Shown: positions 15,634 through 23,965 of the stretch, piece by piece
Layout of the letters: every line of letters starts with the position of its first letter
Position numbering within the stretch: the stretch's first letter is position 1
NCBI GenBank assembly: GCA_910586555.1
Contig: CAJUJY010000045.1
Location: 1 to 29,542 of the forward strand
Direction of reading: 5' to 3'
Source: an uncultured Lachnospiraceae bacterium
GTDB lineage: Bacteria > Bacillota > Clostridia > Lachnospirales > Lachnospiraceae
Length of the DNA stretch: 29,542 nucleotides
The notes under the pieces: model-generated
What the model saw: the letters and a program-made list of their open reading frames with translations, nothing else
Database searches by the model: none
What the model was told of the DNA's origin: nothing
Made by a program: the position numbers and the translations under genes

Positions 15634-15990
15634 TTAAGGCCTGACATTAGATAATGTAGCTTTTAAATCCCCGCCTGCATAACCCCAGAAAGTAGCGCTT
15701 GTATAATTATATCCTGCATCAACAGGCCTGCTAATTGCTATTGTGTTATAAGCATCACCTCTGATATTATTAACTACATCTGTTTGTATATCACCTGTAG
15801 TTGGATGTTTTTCATAATATCTCATCCTGATTTCCAATACTGTGCCACCATTGCCGTAAGTAAAATTCCCTCTTGCTAATGTTGTTGTTACAGTTGCCGT
15901 AAGCCCTTCTGCTGCCAGACAAGGCGCAGATGTCCCAAATAATATTGCTGCGGCTGATAAAACTCCAATTACTTTCTTTCTAATCGTCAT
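15634..15990 (-). CDS. Small Sec-secreted protein, first gene of the ABC cassette
   Basis: A 118-residue protein. It has a clear signal peptide (residues 1-26, cleavage near APCLA-AE) and a mature chain of about 92 residues. The mature chain has no Cys and is rich in Gly, Thr, Tyr and Asn, with alternating beta-strand patterns (FTYGNGGTVLEIRMRYYEKH, TDVVNNIRGDAYNT, YNYTSATFWGYAGG). It resembles small secreted beta-sandwich peptides, and its position upstream of a lipoprotein, a large membrane protein and an ATPase recalls lactococcin-972 precursors (also Sec-exported, Cys-free, about 65 residues mature, with VVNN near the middle). This similarity is weak and by eye. A GGAGGG site precedes the start, and the promoter at 16036-16064 drives it. 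Confidence 0.72.
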   Translation of the reverse strand: MTIRKKVIGVLSAAAILFGTSAPCLAAEGLTATVTTTLARGNFTYGNGGTVLEIRMRYYEKHPTTGDIQTDVVNNIRGDAYNTIAISRPVDAGYNYTSATFWGYAGGDLKATLSNVRP

Positions 15991-16035
15991 AATGATAACC
16001 CTCCTTATTAATATATTAATATGTTACTGCAATAA

Positions 16036-16064
16036 ATTATACTACTTTTCAACATTATTTGCAA
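16036..16064 (-). promoter_or_regulatory. Strong promoter of the secreted protein/ABC cassette
   Basis: On minus, TTGCAA (16059-16064) and TATAAT (16036-16041) are separated by 17 bp. It is placed about 45 bp upstream of the small secreted protein gene. Confidence 0.75.
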
Positions 16065-16065
16065 G

Positions 16066-16290
16066 TAATTATTTGTTTGGAATTTTTCATTGTTTCTAAA
16101 ACCTAAGTATTATAAAATTCAGTCTTAACCGGATTAATATGGTAAGCCAGTGACATAGCGTAACTTCTTTAATAAAGTAACCAGCAGTTACAGAAATTGT
16201 TTTATATTCTTATTGCTTTAGCCGCAATACAGAAATAGCAAAGATATAAATATAGCTTGGAAATTTTGTTATTATAATTTTAGTAATATT
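16066..16290. other. Non-coding stretch with no recognised element
   Basis: This AT-rich gap lies between the cassette promoter and the terminator at 16291. No open frame with a ribosome site, no strong hairpin and no repeat shared with other parts of the window was found by eye. Confidence 0.5.
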
Positions 16291-16327
16291 AAAAAGTGCT
16301 TTCTGTTATAAACAGAAAGCACTTTTT
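16291..16327. terminator. Bidirectional intrinsic terminator after the acidic-protein gene
   Basis: AAAAAGTGCTTTCTGTT and AACAGAAAGCACTTTTT form a perfect 17-bp stem with a 3-nt loop and T-runs on both strands. It lies about 75 bp after the stop of the 16404-17291 gene on minus. Confidence 0.85.
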
Positions 16328-16403
16328 AAATAGTGGGTTTAGTCTGCCAGTATTAAAAAAAAACATCTTTTACAGTTATATGGTTTTATTACTTAAAGAA
16401 TCA

Positions 16404-17291
16404 TTAATCCCTTCCAAGTAAAAGCAGCAATTCCTGCGCACTTAATTTAGACGCCTGTTTTTTTGCCTGTTCTTTATCTTCTTTATTATCAGGAAATAAC
16501 AGGCTTTCATCTAATAAACCGTCATCATCTTCTTCCATATATGATTGTATTACATCTAAAATTGACTGGTTTATTCCAACATTTTTTGTATCAGCTATGC
16601 CAGGTTTATCTTCTTCATCTTCGTTATCCTGTCTTAACAAACTGTCTTCTTCATCTTCTTTCTGGTCTATTGGCGGAAGCTTTTTAACTATTTTTATTTC
16701 CTTACCACAAAAGTACATTGTAGTAACAAGCCATCTGGAACCATCTGGATATACTACTACTTCTGAGGTCTGGCCAGTTTTACGTTTAGGGCTTACATGT
16801 TCTTCTTCCTCTTCACTAATATCTGATATGGAAATCCTTGATACATCATTAAATTCCATGCCTTCCCCGTCTGGCTTTCCTGTTATGCTATCTGGTGCAA
16901 ACTTTATATTGGTTGTAATTTCCCCTGGCATAGAGGTAAACATAAGCTTTCCATCAACATAATACCTTGTTTCACCATTACCAGATTTTTCTTCTATAAT
17001 TGTACATTCATCATTTCCATCTGCTATATTAAGCAAATCCTTGTTCTCTCCTGGTGTATTAAAAAACATAGTTAAACTTTCAATTCCTGCTTTTCTTGCA
17101 TTATATTCTGGATTTGGAATACTGTTTTTTCCTGAATTATAAAAATCTGCAAACCCGTCATCAGCTTCACTGTCTGAAGTTATCTTGCCTGTATTCCTGT
17201 TATACATAAAAGCATAATAGTTACTTATTCCTTCTACTCTCATAACTCTTTCTGTCCTTTCATTATAAAATGCCAGCAGCCCGTCTGTCAT
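16404..17291 (-). CDS. Acidic protein of unknown function
   Basis: A 295-residue protein not recognised. There is no signal peptide and no TM helix. Residues 1-205 look like a folded beta-rich domain, with phrases such as ITSDSEADDGFADFYNSG, YYVDGKLMFTS and VVVYPDGSRWLVTTMYF. Asp/Glu-rich patches lie at about 156-166 (ISDISEEEEE), 209-230 (KEDEEDS to EDEEDKP) and 250-275 (YMEEDDDG to DNKEDKE). The C-terminus is an amphipathic helix ending in SAQELLLLLGRD. It begins 42 bp after the orphan LytTR gene, with AAAGGAGA 14 bases before the ATG, and is probably co-transcribed with it. A regulatory partner role is possible but not supported by any motif. Confidence 0.6.
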   Translation of the reverse strand: MTDGLLAFYNERTERVMRVEGISNYYAFMYNRNTGKITSDSEADDGFADFYNSGKNSIPNPEYNARKAGIESLTMFFNTPGENKDLLNIADGNDECTIIEEKSGNGETRYYVDGKLMFTSMPGEITTNIKFAPDSITGKPDGEGMEFNDVSRISISDISEEEEEHVSPKRKTGQTSEVVVYPDGSRWLVTTMYFCGKEIKIVKKLPPIDQKEDEEDSLLRQDNEDEEDKPGIADTKNVGINQSILDVIQSYMEEDDDGLLDESLLFPDNKEDKEQAKKQASKLSAQELLLLLGRD

Positions 17292-17333
17292 TCAGGGCTT
17301 TTACACTCTCCTTTTAAGGTCCAAGTGCCTGTA

Positions 17334-17801
17334 CTATATCTTTTCAAAGCTTTTAAGGTATAAATTATATGAATTTTCAAAACCGCTGTATTTTTCCTTT
17401 GACATATATATTAATTCCCCGCTGCTTATTTTTATGCTGTCATAAGTATATTCTTTTACATGCGCCATATTAACAATATATCCCCTGTGGCATTGGTAAA
17501 AACCATTTCCAAGACGGCGTTTTAATTCATTCATTGTAGAATAAATCTCTATAATGCCATCTGCCGTATGGATTTCTTTTTTACGCCTGCGGCTTTCCAC
17601 ATACATTATATTGTCCTTGTTTACTGTAATATTTTTCGCTTTTGTTTTTAGAAGCAGTGTTTTTTCACTGTTATTATCATTGTCTGTACTAGTTATTATT
17701 GTGTTTTTTTTATCCCTGTCTTTTTTACCAGCCTCCTTTTTTGCAGTAGCAAATGCATTGTCAGATTTAACTTCATCATTACTGTATGCTTCCTTATACA
17801 A
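17334..17801 (-). CDS. Stand-alone LytTR DNA-binding regulator, TTG start
   Basis: A 155-residue protein. Residues 48-152 are a LytTR domain with typical landmarks: the NKDNIMYVESRRRKKEIHT strand region, IIEIYSTMNELKRRL, and FYQCHRGYIVNMAHVKEY. There is no receiver domain before it. The first 47 residues are Lys/Asp/Asn-rich and look disordered, unlike AgrA/LytR response regulators, so control must come by another route such as expression level, a partner or ligand binding. The start is a TTG at 17801-17799, preceded by GGGAGG at a good distance; no ATG is in range without losing part of the N-terminus. Targets are unknown. The galactanase terminator lies just upstream. Confidence 0.82.
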   Translation of the reverse strand: MYKEAYSNDEVKSDNAFATAKKEAGKKDRDKKNTIITSTDNDNNSEKTLLLKTKAKNITVNKDNIMYVESRRRKKEIHTADGIIEIYSTMNELKRRLGNGFYQCHRGYIVNMAHVKEYTYDSIKISSGELIYMSKEKYSGFENSYNLYLKSFEKI

Positions 17802-17894
17802 ATTACTACCTCCCTCATCTTTATATATATCGGCTGGATTTCTTAAAATCTTCCCTAAATGTAACGAAAAGAAACTTAATAAAATTAATATAGA

Positions 17895-17921
17895 AAGCCC
17901 CCTGTTTAAAACAGAGGGCTT
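17895..17921 (-). terminator. Intrinsic terminator of the large galactanase gene
   Basis: On minus AAGCCC-T-CTGT pairs with ACAG-G-GGGCTT with one mismatch, then CTATATTAATTTTATT. It lies 28 bp after the stop of the 17949-23852 gene. The U-tract is interrupted. Confidence 0.65.
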
Positions 17922-17948
17922 CCCATAAGATAAATATTGATATGCCTG

Positions 17949-20900
17949 TTATTTTACTGTAATAGTCTTTTTAACTGTTTTGGTTTTACCATCCGCAAGC
18001 TTAATTTTTACAGTTATTACAGCCTTGCCTTTACTTTTTGCTTTAACCTTGCCATTTTTTGATACTGTTGCAATTTTACTTGAGGATGATTTGTATGTAA
18101 CTACTGCTGCCTGCTTTCCATAAGGAACATCTGACTTAAATTTTGGTTTTGCTACAAGCCCTGAAGAAAGTTTTACATTGGCTTTTATGCTGCTGCCCTT
18201 TTTAACTGATGTTTTATTAAATGATACTTTTGAGCCGCCAATAAGGGTTGTAACATTATTACCACTTAATTTCTTATTTGTAACTACATAATCTTGGCCA
18301 GCATACCCTTCAAAAGCAGCCATGCCAGAACTAAGCACTTTTCTTTTGCTGTTCGCAATTTCTTCAAGCTTTCCTGTACTGCTGTTATAACAATATACAT
18401 ATACGCTGCTTCCAGGAACTGCATTTTCCTGTAATACTGGTACAGTAACTTTTATGCCAGTATTATTGTCTGCTTTACCGCCTGCTATTGATACAACATA
18501 GGCGTCTTCTGTATTTGTTTTATTAGCAGATAAAATTTTCTCTACTTTAGTCCTGCTGCCAGAAGCCATATCCTGTATGCTGTCTGCATTTACAGCTACA
18601 TTTATATCTTTCTGCATCTTCTTAAGTTCACTCTGTGGTATTGTAACAGTGTAAGACTTTGAAGGATTGCTGTTTACAATTTTTACAACAAGCTTCCTGC
18701 CGTCTTCTATAGCGCTTGAAATACCTTCCTTTGTAACTGTAACTTTATTAACAGATACACCTTCAATATCTGGTACACTTATTTTTACTAGCATTTTAGG
18801 TCTTTTATTGCCTTTAACAGCACTAACTGCCGGCTGTTCAACACAAATTTCTACATTTTTAATACCAGCATCTTTTAAGCCAGACATAAATGTTTCTGGT
18901 ATTGTCTTTTTAACAGAATTATCATTATTAACACTAGAAATACCTATATAAAGAACTGCATCTGTATCAATTACATTATCTTCTGCATTATAAGTTGTTG
19001 TTATAACCATAGTTGCATTAACATCTGTACTTTCAAGTTTTTCTGTTACTACTTTTATATCACCTGTATCTTCTGTTACTGTTTCCTTAATACTTTCTGT
19101 ACCATCTGGTTTTTTAACTTTTTCTAAAACTATTGTCTTATTATCCTCAGTCTTTGTAGTAGTTTCTGTAATAACACCTGTATTTTCATTTGTGCCGCCT
19201 GGTGCCATGCTTCCTGATGGTGCTGTTGTACTGCCTGGCTGTGCACTTGAAGCTGGCATATCTGTAGAAACTGGTGCCATGCTTCCTGATGGCTGTGTGC
19301 TTGCCTGCGGTGCACCTGATGGCTGTAAACTTGCCTGTGGTGCCTGTGTCACCTGTGAACCTGGCGTATTTATATTACTTGGAGGATACATTATTACTGG
19401 TGGTTTTGATGTTGCCACCGGTTTTGGTGTTCCCTCTGGATCTGGTGTAACTTCTGGATCTGGTGTAACTTCTGGGTCTGGTGTAACCTCTGGGCCTGGT
19501 GTAATCTCTGGGCCTGGTGTAACCTCTGGTTCTGGTGTAACCTCTGGGCCTGGTGTAACTTCTGGGCCTGGTGTAACCTCTGGGTCTGGTGTAACCTCTG
19601 GGCCTGGTGTAACCTCTGGGCCTGGTGTAACTTCTGGGCCTGGTGTAACTTCTGGGCCTGGTGTTACCTCTGGTTCTGGTGTTACTTCTGGTTCTTTTTC
19701 CCATTTAGCATATAATACTAAATTCCCTGTTGAACCTACAGGAATTGAAGAAATCTGCTCTTCAAACCCGCTGTCTTTATACCATCCTTTGAAAATATAC
19801 CCTTCTTTATATGGTGTTTTAAAAGTAACTGCCAGTGCATCATTATAGCTTGCCGGGTTATCTGCATGGTTTGTTCCGCCATCTAAATTATAAGTTATAG
19901 AATAATCAGCCAGTCCAGAAGAACGGTATAAATATACATCATCTATACTGCCCCACATTTTAACAGGGCCTTTAACAGAAATTGTAACTGTAAGGGTATC
20001 ACCTGCTTCTGCTTCTACTTCACTTGTTACTGGTTTTTGCCATATTGCCCATCCTTGTAATTTTGTATCTTTGTTTTCAGAACTGCCATTTTTAGTAGTA
20101 TTTTCAAGTTTAATTGAGATTTCCTCGTTATTTCCTGACTCTCCTCCCTGGATATACATATAAGCAGAGTATTTTCCATCTTTTTCTGCCTGGATACTTT
20201 GTGAAATTGAAAAACCAGTTTCTGATTTTAAATCAAAATGTAATGTCTGTTTTCCACTTTTTGGAGTATCAGTTATTTTACTGTCTACGCCATTTTCTTT
20301 TCCTGTAATAGTCCATGCATCATTTGTCCAGTTTGCATTGCTTTCCTCAAAACCTCCATTCTGCAAAAGGTTTTCAGGGTTTACTATTACTGTGCAGGCA
20401 GCATTAAGGGTTATGGTTTTATTATCCTCTCCTGTATAACTTACTGTACCATTTATTTTATATGTGCCAGCAGCACTAACCATATCAATGTCTTCCTGGT
20501 TCCATTGTACTGCTAATTCGTCTTTATCACCATTATTATAAAGCACCTCTACTGTTTCTGGAAGAGAAGGTGTTTCACCATATGCAACTTCTATATCACC
20601 AGGATTAACTACCGAATCCAGGCGTTTAGGTGCAACTGCCCCTGTATCCACATATTTAAAGACATTTAATGAGGCAAGAGGTTTTCCTGTAAAGTCAAAT
20701 AATGCCTGGTTATCTACTGCTGAACCGCCAAACCATTTTCCAGCATCATCAGGGTCATATTCCCCGGCAGGGCTTGAAGCCCATCCAGAACCATATTCTT
20801 CCCATGCTGCTTTATTTCCAGCCAGGACTTTTGCTGCATCTGCTGCGTCTTTATCATAAACCTTTACAGGAAGCCATGCTGGTTCCCAGTACATTACACC

Positions 20901-23852
20901 AATGCCTGCTTCGCCTATATTATGGACTGCCTGCATTACGCTTTGTATTTCATTAGCCTGGCCTTGTACTGTAAATGGATATGCCATTCCTTTATCATTA
21001 TTACCTTCACGTACTGTATTATCATGGCCGTCACCATCTTCAAGTGTAGTTGCCCATGATGTTTCTGCTACCATAACCTTTTTACCATAAGTATCTGCTA
21101 CATTCTTTAAAACAGAAGTAAGGTTTTCTGTTGTGCCATGCCAGAACGGATAATAAGAAGAAGCAAAAATATCATAATCAACATTATTATCATTAAGGTT
21201 TTTAGCAATACCAGCATAGTGTCCTGCCGTTTCAGGATTTGTAAAATGGAGGGCTACAAGTATTTCCTTATCCTTTGTCTGTGCGGTTTCACGTACTGCT
21301 TTACTGCCTGCATTAAAGATTTTAGCCATATTAACCCATGACTCGTTACCACTTTCGCCACATATGCCTTGTGTGGTTTCATTTCCCACTTGTACCATTC
21401 CAACATCTACACCTGCATCAATAAGTTCTGACAGGCTGGTTTTAGTAAATTCTTCTACTGCTGTTTCTTTCTGCTCTATTGTATAATTTTCCCACTCTTT
21501 AGGTGCTTTCTGTTTGCCTGGGTCTGCCCAGAAATCAGAATAATGGAAGTCAATTAATACTTTCATGCCTGCATTAGTTGCCCATTTACCTATAGTTTTA
21601 GCTTTTTCAACGTCATTATTGCCGCCGCCATAGCCTTTCCCATCACTGTTATACGGGTTATTCCATACACGTATACGGATATAGTTTACACCTGCTTCTT
21701 TAAGCTGTGTAAAAAATGCTTCATCATTTATTTCATTGCCATCCCAGTCACGGAATACAACACCACTGTCCTTAAGGCTTACATAAGAAGAAACATCAAC
21801 GCCTTTAATAAAATCTTTACTTAAGCCAGCTATTTTTTCTACATTGATATCTGCACCCTGGACAATGGAAGCATCTACCAGCCCGTTCTTTGCTTCGTTT
21901 AATGTATCATAAGAATTTTTTAATGTTTCAAGAGTAGCATTTTCATCTGTAAGAACCTCATTAGCAGAAGTTAAAGCGGTTTCAAGGGCTGCCCATGTAT
22001 CTGTTGTATAATCTTCTTTATTTAGAGCTGAAACTTCTGTTACCAGTTTCTGGAGGTCTTCTTTTAATTGTATTAATTTTTCTTCATCAGTAATATCAAC
22101 TAATTTAAATACATTTAATGATGGCAGCGGATTACCAGAAAAATCAAATAAAGCCTGGTTATCTACCGCTGAACCGCCAAACCATTTTCCAGCATCATCA
22201 GGATCATATTCCTTTGCAAAACTTGAAGCCCATCCAGAGCCATGTTCTTCCCATGCTGCTTTATTTGCTGCAAGCGTATCTGCTGCATCTGCTGCATCTT
22301 TATTATAAACATTTACAGGAATCCATGCTGGCTCCCAGTACATTACACCAATACCTGCTTCACCAACATTATTTACTGCCTGCATTACACTACGTACTTC
22401 ATCTGCCTGCCCCTGTACTGTAAATGGATATGACATTCCGCTGTCATTGCTGCCTTTACGCACTGTATTATCATGTCCATCACCATCTTCAAGTGTAGTT
22501 GCCCATGATGTTTCTGCTACCATAACCTTCTTACCATAAGTATCTGCTACATCTTTTAAAACAGCAGTAAGGTTTTCTGTTGTGCCATGCCAGAACGGAT
22601 AATAAGAAGAGGCAAAAACATCATAATCAACCTTATTATTATCTAACATTTTAGCAATGCTGGAATAATTCCCTGCTCTTTCAGGATTTGTAAAATGAAG
22701 GGCTACAAGTATTTCCTTGTTTTTTGCCTGTGCTGTTTCACGTACTGCCTTGCTGCCTGCGCTAAAAATTTTAGCCATGTTTGCCCAGTCACTTTCACCA
22801 CATATGCTCTTATTAGTTTCATTGCCTACCTGTACCATTCCAACATCTACACCTGCATTAATAAGTTCTGACAGGCTGGTTTTAGTAAATTCTGTTACTG
22901 CTTCTGCCTTTTGATCAACTGTATAATCTTTCCATGCTTTTGGTGCCTGCTGTTTACCTGGGTCTGCCCAGAAATCAGAATAATGGAAATCAATTAATAC
23001 TTTCATTCCTGCATCAGTTGCCCATTTTCCAATTTTCTTAGCTTTGTCAAGGTCATTGTTGCCGCCGCCATAGCCTTTCCCGTCACTGTTATATGGGTTA
23101 TTCCATACACGTATACGGATATAATTTACACCTGCTTCTTTAAGCTGGCCAAAAAATCCTGCATCATCTATTTCATTGCCATCCCAGTCATGGAACACAA
23201 CACCACTGTCTTTCAGGCTGGCATATGAAGAAACATCAACCCCCTTAATAAAGCCATTATTTAAACCTTCTATTTGTTCTACATGAAACTCATCATTACC
23301 GCCACTGTCTGTTGCTACAAAAGAAACATCATCAATATCTCCCCATCCGCCTGCTTTTGTTACATCAATAGAGAAACCAACTTTCACATCTGTTTTATCC
23401 TCTGTTGTTGTAACTGTGTAAACGGACTCTTTAAATTCACTTGCATCTGTCTGGACATCACTACCTTTTACCCCGTCAAAATAAGGATATACACTTTCAC
23501 CTTTACCACCCATTGACCAGAATGATAATTTATATGTACCTTGTGGAAGTGAACTTATAGTCTGTGTACATAAACACGTACCTGTATTTGTCCCCTCCCA
23601 AAAATGAAAAGAAGTTTTTCCATTTTTAAAATTTACACCATTACCTTGTTTTGCACCAGCTTCATTTATGCCATTTTTGACGATATCCCATCCGGTATCC
23701 CACTCTTCAAAACCACCATTTGTAATATAGTCTGTTTCTGCTGCCTTAACCTCTGCTGGCATTGTAAACCCGCCACTGTCCCATCCTGGCTGTGTAACAG
23801 CCAGGACAGCACTAAGAAATACTGCGGTGGCCCGCTTTTTAAATTTTCTCAT
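17949..23852 (-). CDS. Secreted double-domain GH53 endo-beta-1,4-galactanase
   Basis: A 1967-residue exported enzyme that should cut beta-1,4-galactan side chains of pectin (arabinogalactan type I). Order: signal peptide (1-37, near EVKA-AE); N-terminal CBM4/9-like module (40-181, ending GGWGDIDDVSFVA); GH53-1 (about 198-585); FIVAR-like helices (588-662); GH53-2 (about 675-1067); Big_4 Ig-like domain (1075-1157); second CBM module, possibly CBM61 (1159-1311); Flg_new/InlB-type repeat (1316-1386); 15 PEVTP-type repeats (1388-1476); Pro/Ser/Thr/Gln linker; C-terminal region (1558-1967) ending in a Big_2-like fold. The acid/base and nucleophile Glu are intact in both catalytic domains: Glu345 and Glu447, Glu825 and Glu930 (VGNE and VAETSW). 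No LPXTG, SLH or cysteine-based anchor is visible. GGAGG precedes the start. Confidence 0.92.
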   Translation of the reverse strand: MRKFKKRATAVFLSAVLAVTQPGWDSGGFTMPAEVKAAETDYITNGGFEEWDTGWDIVKNGINEAGAKQGNGVNFKNGKTSFHFWEGTNTGTCLCTQTISSLPQGTYKLSFWSMGGKGESVYPYFDGVKGSDVQTDASEFKESVYTVTTTEDKTDVKVGFSIDVTKAGGWGDIDDVSFVATDSGGNDEFHVEQIEGLNNGFIKGVDVSSYASLKDSGVVFHDWDGNEIDDAGFFGQLKEAGVNYIRIRVWNNPYNSDGKGYGGGNNDLDKAKKIGKWATDAGMKVLIDFHYSDFWADPGKQQAPKAWKDYTVDQKAEAVTEFTKTSLSELINAGVDVGMVQVGNETNKSICGESDWANMAKIFSAGSKAVRETAQAKNKEILVALHFTNPERAGNYSSIAKMLDNNKVDYDVFASSYYPFWHGTTENLTAVLKDVADTYGKKVMVAETSWATTLEDGDGHDNTVRKGSNDSGMSYPFTVQGQADEVRSVMQAVNNVGEAGIGVMYWEPAWIPVNVYNKDAADAADTLAANKAAWEEHGSGWASSFAKEYDPDDAGKWFGGSAVDNQALFDFSGNPLPSLNVFKLVDITDEEKLIQLKEDLQKLVTEVSALNKEDYTTDTWAALETALTSANEVLTDENATLETLKNSYDTLNEAKNGLVDASIVQGADINVEKIAGLSKDFIKGVDVSSYVSLKDSGVVFRDWDGNEINDEAFFTQLKEAGVNYIRIRVWNNPYNSDGKGYGGGNNDVEKAKTIGKWATNAGMKVLIDFHYSDFWADPGKQKAPKEWENYTIEQKETAVEEFTKTSLSELIDAGVDVGMVQVGNETTQGICGESGNESWVNMAKIFNAGSKAVRETAQTKDKEILVALHFTNPETAGHYAGIAKNLNDNNVDYDIFASSYYPFWHGTTENLTSVLKNVADTYGKKVMVAETSWATTLEDGDGHDNTVREGNNDKGMAYPFTVQGQANEIQSVMQAVHNIGEAGIGVMYWEPAWLPVKVYDKDAADAAKVLAGNKAAWEEYGSGWASSPAGEYDPDDAGKWFGGSAVDNQALFDFTGKPLASLNVFKYVDTGAVAPKRLDSVVNPGDIEVAYGETPSLPETVEVLYNNGDKDELAVQWNQEDIDMVSAAGTYKINGTVSYTGEDNKTITLNAACTVIVNPENLLQNGGFEESNANWTNDAWTITGKENGVDSKITDTPKSGKQTLHFDLKSETGFSISQSIQAEKDGKYSAYMYIQGGESGNNEEISIKLENTTKNGSSENKDTKLQGWAIWQKPVTSEVEAEAGDTLTVTISVKGPVKMWGSIDDVYLYRSSGLADYSITYNLDGGTNHADNPASYNDALAVTFKTPYKEGYIFKGWYKDSGFEEQISSIPVGSTGNLVLYAKWEKEPEVTPEPEVTPGPEVTPGPEVTPGPEVTPGPEVTPDPEVTPGPEVTPGPEVTPEPEVTPGPEITPGPEVTPDPEVTPDPEVTPDPEGTPKPVATSKPPVIMYPPSNINTPGSQVTQAPQASLQPSGAPQASTQPSGSMAPVSTDMPASSAQPGSTTAPSGSMAPGGTNENTGVITETTTKTEDNKTIVLEKVKKPDGTESIKETVTEDTGDIKVVTEKLESTDVNATMVITTTYNAEDNVIDTDAVLYIGISSVNNDNSVKKTIPETFMSGLKDAGIKNVEICVEQPAVSAVKGNKRPKMLVKISVPDIEGVSVNKVTVTKEGISSAIEDGRKLVVKIVNSNPSKSYTVTIPQSELKKMQKDINVAVNADSIQDMASGSRTKVEKILSANKTNTEDAYVVSIAGGKADNNTGIKVTVPVLQENAVPGSSVYVYCYNSSTGKLEEIANSKRKVLSSGMAAFEGYAGQDYVVTNKKLSGNNVTTLIGGSKVSFNKTSVKKGSSIKANVKLSSGLVAKPKFKSDVPYGKQAAVVTYKSSSSKIATVSKNGKVKAKSKGKAVITVKIKLADGKTKTVKKTITVK
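19425..19691 (-). repeat. Tandem 18-bp coding repeat (PEVTP linker)
   Basis: Fifteen six-residue units of the form [G/D/E]-P-E-V-T-P (one E-I-T-P, one E-G-T-P) form a rigid, Thr-rich linker likely to be O-glycosylated. It sits between the Flg_new domain and the C-terminal region. The 18-bp DNA units are nearly identical, so unit number can change by slippage without breaking the frame. The paralogue at 24335-28588 lacks it. Confidence 0.9.
21230..21566 (-). repeat. 337-bp tract identical to 27145-27481
   Basis: Comparing the second GH53 domain of the large enzyme with the GH53 domain of the paralogue base by base gives no difference over this span, at a constant offset of 5915. Differences resume at once on both sides (G/A at 21229, G/T at 21567). 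It encodes residues about 763-875, including the acid/base Glu825. Confidence 0.85.
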
Positions 23853-23941
23853 ACTAATACCTCCATTTTTTTAATAATAAACTGCTTTTGCCTGTAATTA
23901 TAGAACAGCTATTTTGCGCAACACCTTTTAAAATTAGTTGC

Positions 23942-23953
23942 GCAATCGGTTGT
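23942..23953. promoter_or_regulatory. LacI-type operator of the large galactanase gene
   Basis: GCAATCGGTTGT has the form RCAAYCGRTTGY, a palindrome with a central CG typical of LacI/GalR-family sites. It lies 12 bp downstream of the -10 box, overlapping the expected start of transcription. The same element at the same spacing is found before the paralogue (28647-28658). An extra TTGCGCAA lies nearby at 23914-23921. Confidence 0.6.
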
Positions 23954-23965
23954 TCTGATATTAGT

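Noticed and set aside
19425..19691. CRISPR-like array
   Set aside because: The units are contiguous 18-mers without unique spacers and code for a Pro/Thr linker in frame.
19192..19848. Long plus-strand open frame over the PEVTP repeat region, and a minus-strand frame at 19375-19704
   Set aside because: Both are by-products of the 18-bp repeat, which lacks stops in several frames. Their translations are simple repeats with no ribosome site, and the true frame is the galactanase linker.
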